A DNA stretch of 8,729 nt from the NCBI GenBank assembly GCA_905373625.1, contig CAJPTS010000065.1:1-8729 (forward strand). Direction: 5' to 3'. Both the position numbers and the translations under genes were made by a program. The notes below the pieces were generated by a model. The model was not told the DNA's origin. It did not search any database and saw nothing but the letters and a program-made list of their open reading frames with translations. This document shows positions 1 through 6,224 of the stretch, piece by piece (positions within the stretch are counted from its first letter, which is position 1; each line of letters starts with the position of its first letter). Origin of the DNA: Bacteroidia bacterium. GTDB taxonomy: Bacteria; Bacteroidota; Bacteroidia; Bacteroidales; CAJPTX01.

Positions 1-90
1 CTTTTAATGGTGCGCCTCGTCCCTACAAAAGTCACAAAGCGCACTCTTAACTTTACAGAATACGTTGATGACTAACCTTTTAAGGTCTTT
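1..90. other. Non-coding flank downstream of aspS
   Basis: Short stretch beyond the aspS stop codon. It contains a small palindrome-like ACCTTTTAAGGT near positions 75-86 but no convincing hairpin followed by a T-run on the minus strand, so no aspS terminator can be named. No ORF or RNA gene is visible. Confidence 0.4.
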
Positions 91-1836
91 TTACTCTTTT
101 ATGACAAGGTGCAGTTCATCTAACTGCGCTGGGTCAAGGCTAGAAGGGCTGGCTATCATAACATCGCGCCCCGCATTGTTCTTGGGGAAGGCTATGTAAT
201 CTCGAATGGAGTCTGAGCCCCCATATAAAGAACAAAGTCGGTCAAAACCAAAAGCTATTCCCCCGTGAGGCGGTGCTCCAAAACGGAAGGCATCTAATAA
301 GAATCCGAACTGTGCACGTGCACTTTCCTGCGTAAAGCCCAATGCGTGGAACATGCGCTCCTGAACCGTCCTATCAAAAATACGTATGGAACCTCCGCCC
401 ACTTCTGTACCATTTATTACCATGTCATAGGCATTAGCTCGCATAGCACCAGGATTAGATTCAAAGAGCTCTACGTCTTCGGGGTGCGGCGATGTGAAAG
501 GGTGGTGCATGGCATAAAAACGCTGCGTTTCGTCATCCCATTCGAAGAGTGGAAAGTCTACCACCCACAACGGTTTGAAAACATGCGGATCAAGCCAATT
601 CTCTCTGCGTGCCACTTCTAAACGGAGAGCGCCGAGCGCCACGAGAGTTTGTACTCTCTTGCCCGCCATGAAGAGCATCAGATCGCCGTGCGTGGCGGCT
701 AACTTATTGGCTAGTTGTAACAAAAGTTCTTGGGAGAGAAACTTGTCAGCCGAAGATTTAATAGTGCCGTTTTCTTCCACTCGCGCATAAATTAGCCCTG
801 TAGCCCCTACTTGTGGTCGTTTCACATAATCTGTGAGCGCATCTAACTGTTTACGAGTGTATTTTGCACCATCTTTTACACAAATCCCCCCCACATAATC
901 GGCAGAATCAAAAACAGAGAATCCTGTTTCTCGCACGCTGTCAGTCACTTCGCAGATCTCCATGCCGACACGCAAATCGGGCTTATCACACCCGTACTTC
1001 GCCATTGCTTCTGAATAAGGCATGCGTTGGAACGGAGCAGCGAATTCGACGTCTAAAACCTCTTTGAAAAGATGCCTCATAAAGCCTTCGAATTCTTGCA
1101 AGATGTCTTCTCTTTCCACAAAAGACATCTCGCAGTCGATCTGTGTAAACTCGGGCTGCCGATCTGCGCGTAAGTCCTCGTCGCGGAAACAACGCACGAT
1201 CTGATAGTAACGCTCCATGCCTGCCACCATCAGTAGCTGTTTGAAAGTCTGTGGACTTTGAGGTAGAGCATAGAACTCTCCTGTATGCATACGTGATGGC
1301 ACTACGAAATCGCGCGCGCCTTCGGGAGTAGATTTAATGAGAAACGGAGTCTCAATCTCTACAAAATCGCGCCGATTCAGGTACATGCGAACCGCTTGAG
1401 CCATCTGGTGTCGTAATAGCAACGCGTCACGTACAGGCGCACGGCGGATATCTAGATAACGGTACTTCATCCTGAGCTCGTCGCCGCCATCGGTTTCAGT
1501 CTCGATGGTGAATGGAGGAACTTCGCTTTTGTTGAGCACCGTTAGGTTTTGTAATTCGATTTCGATGTCGCCCGTAGGGAGTGTAGCATTTTTACTAGAA
1601 CGTTCACGCACAACGCCCGTAACGCTAATCACCCATTCGCGTCCTAAACTCTCGAGGTTCGTGCGAAGTTCAGGCTGCTCATCGGAGACTACAAGCTGCA
1701 CAATGCCCCATCTGTCACGCAGATCTACAAAGAGTAGACCGCCCATTTTACGTACTCGCTGTACCCATCCGCAGACTGTAACAGTCTGTCCTACGTGCGC
1801 CATGCGCAACTCGCCACACCGATGCGTTCTATACAT
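91..1836 (-). CDS. aspS: Aspartate--tRNA ligase (AspRS), bacterial type
   Basis: Cytoplasmic class II aminoacyl-tRNA synthetase that charges tRNA-Asp with aspartate using ATP. The 581 residues match the usual bacterial length. The order seen is an N-terminal OB-fold anticodon-binding domain (about 1-105, with CGWVQRVRKMGG at 22-33), the catalytic core, a bacterial GAD insertion (about 285-415) and the C-terminal catalytic part. Visible motifs are QSPQ (193-196, amino-acid site), motif 2 FRDEDLRADRQPEF (217-230) and motif 3 GIAFGFDR (526-533). The ATG start gives MYRTHRCGELR, the expected N-terminus. A GGAGG lies 17 nt upstream, too far for a normal Shine-Dalgarno site. Residue 31 is Met where non-discriminating bacterial AspRS enzymes carry His, so it is probably specific for tRNA-Asp (inference). 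It is transcribed away from the tRNA gene and appears monocistronic as far as the window shows. No lesion is seen. Confidence 0.97.
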   Translation of the reverse strand: MYRTHRCGELRMAHVGQTVTVCGWVQRVRKMGGLLFVDLRDRWGIVQLVVSDEQPELRTNLESLGREWVISVTGVVRERSSKNATLPTGDIEIELQNLTVLNKSEVPPFTIETETDGGDELRMKYRYLDIRRAPVRDALLLRHQMAQAVRMYLNRRDFVEIETPFLIKSTPEGARDFVVPSRMHTGEFYALPQSPQTFKQLLMVAGMERYYQIVRCFRDEDLRADRQPEFTQIDCEMSFVEREDILQEFEGFMRHLFKEVLDVEFAAPFQRMPYSEAMAKYGCDKPDLRVGMEICEVTDSVRETGFSVFDSADYVGGICVKDGAKYTRKQLDALTDYVKRPQVGATGLIYARVEENGTIKSSADKFLSQELLLQLANKLAATHGDLMLFMAGKRVQTLVALGALRLEVARRENWLDPHVFKPLWVVDFPLFEWDDETQRFYAMHHPFTSPHPEDVELFESNPGAMRANAYDMVINGTEVGGGSIRIFDRTVQERMFHALGFTQESARAQFGFLLDAFRFGAPPHGGIAFGFDRLCSLYGGSDSIRDYIAFPKNNAGRDVMIASPSSLDPAQLDELHLVIKE

Positions 1837-1873
1837 TTTGATGGTTTTTTATTCCTCCGATAATTATTGCGTA

Positions 1874-1881
1874 CAAAGGTA
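1874..1881 (-). promoter_or_regulatory. Bacteroidota -7 element (TAccTTTG) for aspS
   Basis: On the minus strand this reads TACCTTTG, a perfect TAnnTTTG -7 box about 37 nt upstream of the aspS ATG, giving a short leader of roughly 30 nt. The best -33 candidate is ATTG at 1905-1908, with a 23-nt spacer. That is longer than the usual 19-21, so the upstream half is uncertain. Confidence 0.6.
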
Positions 1882-2071
1882 GCACTTTCGCGATCTATGC
1901 ACAGCAATTAAGGAACGAGAGGTGAGGTAAGCAAAAAGCAAGTTCTAAGCTTCATCTGGTACGAAGTACACGACAAGCGACTTCAATCTGGGGCTTACTT
2001 CATACTTTGAACCTAGTACTTAAGTAGTCTTTAGAGAGGTACTCCTGCAAAATATAGGAATTGCAGAAAAT
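1882..2071. other. Intergenic spacer with degenerate repeats
   Basis: No ORF of coding character is seen. The stretch holds loosely repeated CTTCA(A)T words (1950, 1981, 1998), a GTACgaaGTAC element (1959-1969), a 10-bp palindrome TACTTAAGTA (2017-2026) and a 6-bp inverted repeat CTGCAA/TTGCAG (2045-2050 and 2061-2066). None is followed by a T-run that would make it a terminator. It may be an eroded element or plain spacer. Confidence 0.3.
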
Positions 2072-2102
2072 AAAAAAAGGACTCCGATGGTAACAGAATC
2101 CT
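2072..2102 (-). terminator. Intrinsic terminator of tRNA-Asn
   Basis: On the minus strand, AGGATTC (2102-2096) pairs with GAGTCCT (2084-2078) in a 7-bp stem with one T-G wobble and an 11-nt loop. It runs directly into seven T residues (2078-2072). It lies 22 nt past the tRNA 3' end. Confidence 0.8.
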
Positions 2103-2123
2103 AGTATAGTAAACATAAACGCG

Positions 2124-2197
2124 CTCCCCATCTAGGACTTGAACCTAGGACCCCCTGATTAACAGTCAGGTGCTCTAACCAACTGAGCTAATGAGGA
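2124..2197 (-). tRNA. tRNA-Asn (GUU anticodon)
   Basis: A 74-nt cloverleaf reads on the minus strand from TCCTCAT (2197-2191) to ATGGGGA (2131-2125), with G at 2124 as discriminator. The acceptor stem pairs over 7 bp with one T-G wobble. The D arm contains AGCTCAGTTGGTTAGAGC. The anticodon stem-loop is CCTGA-CTGTTAA-TCAGG, giving anticodon GTT, and the T arm contains GGTTCAAGTCC. Discriminator G fits asparagine. The 3' CCA is not encoded and must be added after transcription. The gene has its own promoter (2240-2271) and terminator (2072-2102), so it is a single-gene transcription unit. Confidence 0.96.
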
Positions 2198-2239
2198 ATA
2201 TTTTAAGAACACTCGCCCTCGCATTTCTCGAAAGCGACA

Positions 2240-2271
2240 CAAAGGTAGATTGTTTTTTTGAAACCAACAAA
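2240..2271 (-). promoter_or_regulatory. Canonical Bacteroidota promoter for tRNA-Asn
   Basis: On the minus strand, -33 TTTG (2271-2268), a 20-nt spacer, then -7 TACCTTTG (2247-2240). Both boxes and the spacing match the TTTG-N19..21-TAnnTTTG consensus of the primary sigma factor in this phylum. Transcription should start near 2235, leaving a 5' leader of about 35-40 nt to be trimmed from the pre-tRNA. Confidence 0.85.
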
Positions 2272-2419
2272 CAATGCATACAAAAATACCATTTAACACG
2301 CCACCGTGATTCTGTATTTCATTGAAATATAAAAGATTATTTGCGGTATAAGAGAAAAGCAATACGCACCCTTTGGTCATTTTGTAAGCCAATGAGGCAA
2401 CTGATAGTAGAAAATCTGT

Positions 2420-2427
2420 CATCTTTG
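2420..2427 (+). promoter_or_regulatory. Possible -7 element (CAtcTTTG) for folD
   Basis: CATCTTTG differs from TAnnTTTG by one base and sits 75 nt before the folD ATG. No good TTTG box is found 19-21 nt upstream, so this is only the best available candidate. Confidence 0.35.
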
Positions 2428-2501
2428 TATTGCACCGATTTAACAATATGCGCACAGCTTCGTTGTTATAGTACGGAGTTAATAAATATTTGAAGTACTA
2501 C

Positions 2502-3383
2502 ATGCAAATACTAGATGGAAAGAAAACAGCAGAGGCGCTGTCAGCAGAATTGAAAGCAGAGGTAGAGGCACTTGTCTCAAAAGGCGAGCGCGCGCCCAAG
2601 TTAGTGGCTATTCTTGTAGGTAATAACCCCGCGAGTGAGACCTACGTGCGCAATAAGGAAAAAAAATGCGCAGAACTCGGTTTTATCTCCGAGGTACGTC
2701 GTTTCGACGTGGAAGTCTCGGAAGATCGCCTCTTGCAGGAGATTGATAACATTAACGCAGATGCTACAATTGATGGACTCATTGTACAGTTGCCACTCCC
2801 GAAACATATTAACGAACAGCGCGTTACGCACCGCATCTTGCCACGAAAGGATGTAGATGGCTTTCATCCCGTTAGTTTAGGACGCATGCTCTTGGGATTG
2901 CCGTGTTATTTTCCTGCCACTCCGTATGGGATTGTAAAACTTTTAGCGTACTACAAAATTCCGACTCGCGGTAAACACGTTGTGGTGTTAGGACGTAGCC
3001 ACATAGTTGGGCTTCCGATAGCCAATATGTTATTACAGAAGGGCGAGCCTGGCGATTGCACTGTCACGGTCTGCCACAGCAAGACGGAAAATCTGGAAGA
3101 GGTGCTTCGTTCAGGCGATATTCTAATTGCAGCCGTTGGAAAAGCAGACTTTGTAAAAGCAAACATGGTAAAGGAAGGCGCCATTGTCATAGACGTGGGG
3201 ATCAACCGTGTAGAAACCGACAAAAATCCGCGCGGATGGGAACTCCGAGGAGATGTGGCTTATGACGAGGTAGCGCCAAAGAGCAGCTACATCACACCCG
3301 TACCAGGCGGAGTCGGTCCTATGACCATCCTTTCACTGATGATAAACACGATGCGTGCTCGCAAAGGCGAGATTTTGGAATAG
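2502..3383 (+). CDS. folD: Bifunctional methylenetetrahydrofolate dehydrogenase/cyclohydrolase FolD
   Basis: Cytoplasmic enzyme that oxidises 5,10-methylene-THF to 5,10-methenyl-THF with NADP and hydrolyses it to 10-formyl-THF, supplying one-carbon units for purines and formyl-Met-tRNA. The frame opens at a TTG (2490), but the ATG at 2502 gives MQILDGKK, the normal FolD N-terminus, so the protein is 293 aa, a typical length. Catalytic residues appear as Y48xxxK52 (TYVRNKEKKC), Q96 in QLPLP and D119 in DVDGF. The Rossmann NADP-binding segment contains GRSHIVGLP (164-172), and the conserved PVPGGVGPMT lies at 266-275. It is convergent with the CDF gene and followed by a strong terminator, so it looks monocistronic. 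With folE elsewhere in the window it covers two steps of folate metabolism. No missing residue is seen. Confidence 0.97.
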   Translation: MQILDGKKTAEALSAELKAEVEALVSKGERAPKLVAILVGNNPASETYVRNKEKKCAELGFISEVRRFDVEVSEDRLLQEIDNINADATIDGLIVQLPLPKHINEQRVTHRILPRKDVDGFHPVSLGRMLLGLPCYFPATPYGIVKLLAYYKIPTRGKHVVVLGRSHIVGLPIANMLLQKGEPGDCTVTVCHSKTENLEEVLRSGDILIAAVGKADFVKANMVKEGAIVIDVGINRVETDKNPRGWELRGDVAYDEVAPKSSYITPVPGGVGPMTILSLMINTMRARKGEILE

Positions 3384-3406
3384 GTAAATCCTCTTGATTT
3401 TCATTT

Positions 3407-3444
3407 CGGTTGGGTTAGATAAACTCTCTCCCAACCGTTTTTTT
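3407..3444 (+). terminator. Intrinsic terminator of folD
   Basis: Perfect 8-bp stem CGGTTGGG (3407-3414)/CCCAACCG (3430-3437), a 15-nt loop and seven T residues (3438-3444), 23 bp after the folD stop. In the opposite direction there is no T-run after the hairpin, so it acts on the plus strand. Confidence 0.9.
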
Positions 3445-3464
3445 ATATGTGCATAAGAACTAAA

Positions 3465-3526
3465 CGGTGCGGGAATATCTTTGTCTATGCGCGTTTATTG
3501 CCAAGGTATTCTATCGCTGAGCACCG
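3465..3526. repeat. Nested inverted repeat between folD and the CDF gene
   Basis: CGGTGC (3465-3470) is mirrored by GCACCG (3521-3526), and inside it GAATA (3473-3477) by TATTC (3507-3511). A perfect -7-type box TATCTTTG (3476-3483, plus strand) overlaps the inner stem, but no -33 box is at the right distance. On the minus strand it would sit in the 3' untranslated region of the folE operon. There is no T-tract, so it is not a standard terminator. Confidence 0.35.
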
Positions 3527-3547
3527 ATCTTTGACCCCCTAGGTTTT

Positions 3548-4474
3548 CTATGCCTTCGTTGCACTATTTTTCCCGAAATAGGCACTACGGGGTTCTATAT
3601 GCACGGTTGCATTTAGCGCAAGCTCCTGCTGCAGTTGTCTCTCGATCTGGGCAATTATATTGTGTGCCTCACTCACCGTCATAGCATCGGGTAAAACTAT
3701 GTGCACGGTCAGCTCTTGGTTCTGTATGTAATTGTGGAGACGGAAATCATGCGGCGAGAGATTGTACTGAGGCATGGCATTTCTAACCACTTTTTCAATT
3801 TCCAGTTGAAGCTTTTGCGATGGCGCTTCGCCAACCAAAGTGCTGGAAGCGCGTTTAATGGTCTGCCATGCTACATAGGCTATCATGAGCGCTACTACGA
3901 TACTCAACGCACCATCTATCCACCAGAAGTAATACCCTAAAAAGATCCCACACAAGACAACAACCGAGGAGAGAGCATCGCTCCGATGATGCCACCCATC
4001 TGCATACAAGGCAGTATTCCCTGATCGCCGTGCCTCCCTAAACGTAATACGCGCCATGATCTCTTTTACGAGAATCCCCACCACGGTTACCACTATGGCA
4101 GCCGTTCCAAATTCGGCAGAATCTCGGTTTAAGAGCAACAAAATCCCTTTGTACAGAAAAGTGCCCGCTACCCAAGCTAACATAGCGCCAACCAATAAGG
4201 TGGTGAGTAATTCGTAACGCCCATGCCCAAATGGGTGTTCGCGGTCTGCGGGACGACGAGCAATATAAACCCCTACGAGAACCACCAGCGAGCTTAAAGT
4301 ATCTGAGATGGTATGCCACGCGTCTGCCTGCAATGCTAGCGAATGACTACGGATTCCTACCCATAATTTCAACACAAAGAGGAGGGTATTCCCTAAAATA
4401 GAGAGAAAAATAACCCCAAAAATAGAACGTGAACTGACTGGGTGGGAGGCGTAAGACGACGTGCGTTGGTGCAA
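3548..4474 (-). CDS. Cation diffusion facilitator (CDF) family divalent metal transporter
   Basis: Inner-membrane antiporter that should export divalent metal ions, most likely zinc, against protons. The 308 residues are normal for the family, with about six membrane segments (TM1 about 17-37) and a C-terminal cytoplasmic domain from about 215. The metal-site motifs are visible: ADAWHTISD in TM2 (D51, H54, D58) and ADGWHHRSD in TM5 (D159, H162, D166), plus the HPFGHGRYE loop (80-88). The HxxxD pairs fit zinc-type members better than manganese-type DxxxD ones. The start appears to be TTG at 4474: no ATG or GTG exists before residue 37, and the TTG lies 12 nt after the stop of the upstream prenyltransferase gene, in the same frame. 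It is the last gene of the folE operon, so translation probably depends on coupling. The substrate is inferred, not shown. Confidence 0.9.
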   Translation of the reverse strand: MHQRTSSYASHPVSSRSIFGVIFLSILGNTLLFVLKLWVGIRSHSLALQADAWHTISDTLSSLVVLVGVYIARRPADREHPFGHGRYELLTTLLVGAMLAWVAGTFLYKGILLLLNRDSAEFGTAAIVVTVVGILVKEIMARITFREARRSGNTALYADGWHHRSDALSSVVVLCGIFLGYYFWWIDGALSIVVALMIAYVAWQTIKRASSTLVGEAPSQKLQLEIEKVVRNAMPQYNLSPHDFRLHNYIQNQELTVHIVLPDAMTVSEAHNIIAQIERQLQQELALNATVHIEPRSAYFGKNSATKA

Positions 4475-4486
4475 AATAGCAGCGAA

Positions 4487-5347
4487 TTAGAACTGTGTAA
4501 ACAGAAGAATAAGCACGAGCAAGCACCCGAAAAAGGTGCTATTTATACTGTTTAGTAGCATAAACGCCCCATCTATTCCTTTAGAATTCTGATGGAAGCA
4601 CAAATGTTGGTATACAAGTACCACCGTAAACAGTAGCAAAGCGGTATATGCTTGCCAAACATCTGGCATACAGAATGCTATATAAAAAGCAAAACTCAGA
4701 ACAGCGAATAAGTGGGTTACACGTGCAATGTGCAGCGAAACGCGCGTGGCAAAGCGTGACGGGATGGAATAAAGATGGTGACTACGATCAAACTCCTCGT
4801 CTTGCAATGCATAAATGATATCAAAGCCAGCCACCCAGCACATCACGCCTACGCCAAGCACTACTGTACTGGCAGAAAAATGACTTGTTACGGCAAGAAA
4901 AGCGCCTATGGGAGCTAACGCCAACCCACAGCCCAAAATATAATGGCAGAGCCACGTAAAACGCTTCGTATAGCTATATAAAAAGACCGTTAGGAGCGCT
5001 ACGGGCGAGAGAATTAGGGTAAGCCTATTGAGCCATGCACAAGCACCAACGAATAGAATACTGTTTACTATCACAAAGATGAGAGCGGCACGCGGTGGAA
5101 TAAGACGTCGTGGGATCTCCCGATTGGCGGTACGAGGATTCCGAGCATCTATACGCAAATCTACCAACCGATTAAATGCCATGGCCGCATTGCGATTAGT
5201 GACCATGCAGAGCAAGACGAGCAGCAGAGTACTCCACTCAAAATGCTGCACCTCTCGTAACCCCATTGTGTAGCCTACTGCTGCAAAGGGAAGCGCAAAA
5301 AGAGTGTGCGAAAAACGTATAAATTTGAACCAATGCCGCAATGCCAT
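4487..5347 (-). CDS. ubiA: UbiA-family aromatic prenyltransferase (4-hydroxybenzoate polyprenyltransferase-like)
   Basis: Integral membrane enzyme of the UbiA superfamily that joins a polyprenyl diphosphate to an aromatic acceptor in quinone synthesis. Starting at ATG 5347 it has 286 aa (MALRHWFKFIRF), a typical length with about eight to nine hydrophobic segments. Both Asp-rich magnesium/diphosphate motifs are present: NRLVDLRIDARNPRT (59-73 from this ATG) and YALQDEEFD (179-187) followed by a SIPSRF segment. The second motif resembles the UbiA/MqnP branch rather than classical MenA. In an anaerobe without ubiquinone the likely product is a menaquinone precursor, which is inference. An in-frame TTG at 5359 directly after the folE stop is possible, but the ATG has GAGG 6 nt upstream and is preferred. 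It is the middle gene of the folE operon. The symbol denotes the family only. Confidence 0.87.
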   Translation of the reverse strand: MALRHWFKFIRFSHTLFALPFAAVGYTMGLREVQHFEWSTLLLVLLCMVTNRNAAMAFNRLVDLRIDARNPRTANREIPRRLIPPRAALIFVIVNSILFVGACAWLNRLTLILSPVALLTVFLYSYTKRFTWLCHYILGCGLALAPIGAFLAVTSHFSASTVVLGVGVMCWVAGFDIIYALQDEEFDRSHHLYSIPSRFATRVSLHIARVTHLFAVLSFAFYIAFCMPDVWQAYTALLLFTVVLVYQHLCFHQNSKGIDGAFMLLNSINSTFFGCLLVLILLFTQF

Positions 5348-5359
5348 CAGTCGCCTCAA

Positions 5360-5986
5360 TTAAGACAACGAGCCTTTTATGAGTTGTATAAACTCCTCGC
5401 GCGTCTTATTATCACTTAAGAATGCTCCCTTGAAAGCCGATGTGGTGGTTACACTGTTCTGTTTTTCTACTCCACGCATCTGCATACACATATGCGCTGC
5501 TTCAATTACCACTGCCACGCCTAGGGGGTGGAGCGTGTCATGAATACACTCTAATATCTGGCGTGTAAGACGCTCTTGTACTTGTAAGCGACGGGCGTAA
5601 GCGTCTACAACTCGTGCTATTTTACTCAACCCTGTTATATATCCGTCAGGTATGTACGCCACATGTGCTTTACCGTAAAACGGGAGTAGATGGTGTTCGC
5701 AAAGCGAATAAAGCTCAATGTCTTTCACAATCACCATCTGCTGGTACTCTTCGCGAAAGAGTGCACCGCGCAATATGGCATGCGGATCTTGCGCATAACC
5801 TTGCGTCAGGAATTGCATAGACTTAGCTACACGTAAGGGGGTTTTTAATAACCCGTCTCGCTCAGTATCCTCCCCGAGGAGTTCTAAAATAGCGGTATAA
5901 TGTTCTGCAAGTTCCTGCGTCTTTGCCTCGTCCCAGCTCTCTGCCTTCTGATAACCTATTACCGCGTTATGCTCCTTTTGCCCCAT
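5360..5986 (-). CDS. folE: GTP cyclohydrolase I (FolE, type IA)
   Basis: Cytoplasmic zinc enzyme that converts GTP to 7,8-dihydroneopterin triphosphate and formate, the first step of tetrahydrofolate synthesis. The 208 residues fit the family. The zinc and active-site residues are visible: C96, H98 and H99 in SLCEHHLLPF, and H165/C167 in EAAHMCMQMRG. The GLSKIARVVDAYARRLQVQE block (119-138) and EKQNSVTTTSAF (174-185) are also characteristic. The zinc ligands mark it as the type IA rather than the zinc-independent type IB enzyme. The start is ATG 5986 with AAGG 6 nt upstream. It is the first gene of a minus-strand operon; its TAA stop is followed after 12 nt by the prenyltransferase ATG in the same frame. 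A -7 box lies 32 nt upstream, and a second promoter farther up may also reach it. Confidence 0.96.
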   Translation of the reverse strand: MGQKEHNAVIGYQKAESWDEAKTQELAEHYTAILELLGEDTERDGLLKTPLRVAKSMQFLTQGYAQDPHAILRGALFREEYQQMVIVKDIELYSLCEHHLLPFYGKAHVAYIPDGYITGLSKIARVVDAYARRLQVQERLTRQILECIHDTLHPLGVAVVIEAAHMCMQMRGVEKQNSVTTTSAFKGAFLSDNKTREEFIQLIKGSLS

Positions 5987-6017
5987 TTCTGCCTTGATAA
6001 GGTAATTTTGACACGCA

Positions 6018-6025
6018 CAAAATTA
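6018..6025 (-). promoter_or_regulatory. -7 element (TAatTTTG) for the folE operon
   Basis: On the minus strand TAATTTTG matches TAnnTTTG exactly, 31 nt before the folE ATG. No TTTG is found 19-21 nt upstream. Instead an AT-rich inverted repeat AAATTG/CAATTT (6027-6032/6040-6045) abuts the box, which could be an operator or chance in AT-rich DNA. Confidence 0.5.
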
Positions 6026-6126
6026 CAAATTGTTGTTAGCAATTTTATTCCTAGGCGCACACTAGCTTTTATAAGCACTATGCGCGTGTAGATTGGAAAA
6101 TTATTTCCTATTGTTTACAATTGTAT

Positions 6127-6157
6127 TTTGATACTTCAATTTTCATTTTTAACTTTG
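6127..6157 (+). promoter_or_regulatory. Canonical Bacteroidota promoter for a small transcript
   Basis: -33 TTTG (6127-6130), 19-nt spacer, -7 TAACTTTG (6150-6157). Both boxes and the spacing match consensus. It points right, away from folE, and its expected start near 6162 lies only about 23 nt before a hairpin with a T-rich tail, so it most likely drives a short RNA. Confidence 0.75.
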
Positions 6158-6161
6158 TCTT

Positions 6162-6224
6162 CGTAAGAGGAAAACTGGTTGTTGTAGGTCGCGTTCATAC
6201 AGATGGGCGCGACCTATTTATTTT
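6162..6224 (+). ncRNA. Predicted small RNA of about 65 nt
   Basis: A consensus promoter ends at 6157, and a strong terminator hairpin begins at 6185, so the predicted transcript has a roughly 23-nt single-stranded 5' part (purine-rich AAGAGGAAAACTGG at 6165-6178) followed by the terminator. No ORF fits inside: the only ATG (6203) lies in the hairpin loop and its frame runs past the T-tract. I do not recognise it as a known RNA family. It could be a stand-alone regulatory RNA or a terminated leader for the downstream region, although fabD has its own -7 box 215 nt beyond. The exact ends are estimates. Confidence 0.5.
6185..6224 (+). terminator. Terminator hairpin of the small transcript
   Basis: Perfect 9-bp GC-rich stem TAGGTCGCG (6185-6193)/CGCGACCTA (6208-6216), a 14-nt loop, then TTTATTTT. 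On the minus strand the same hairpin is not followed by a T-run, so it would work mainly rightward. Confidence 0.75.

Larger units (their letters stand above)
2198..2501. other. Divergent tRNA-Asn/folD intergenic region
   Basis: About 300 bp without a credible protein gene. The left part holds the tRNA promoter. The right part must hold the folD promoter, for which the best candidate is the -7-like box at 2420-2427. The middle (about 2280-2400) is AT-rich with no convincing hairpin or ORF. A minus-strand frame across it only exists because it reads through the tRNA. Confidence 0.5.

Noticed and set aside
2017..2026. TACTTAAGTA palindrome as an operator or integration site
   Set aside because: A single AT-rich 10-mer with no nearby gene start, promoter box or mobile-element remnant.
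2159..2455. 98-residue minus-strand ORF ending in SLAQLVRAPDC
   Set aside because: Its C-terminal part is the translation of the tRNA-Asn gene, a well-known artefact, and the rest covers the tRNA promoter. It is not a protein gene.
2490..2501. TTG start for folD four codons upstream
   Set aside because: ATG 2502 gives the conserved MQILDGKK N-terminus, and the added residues do not match the family.
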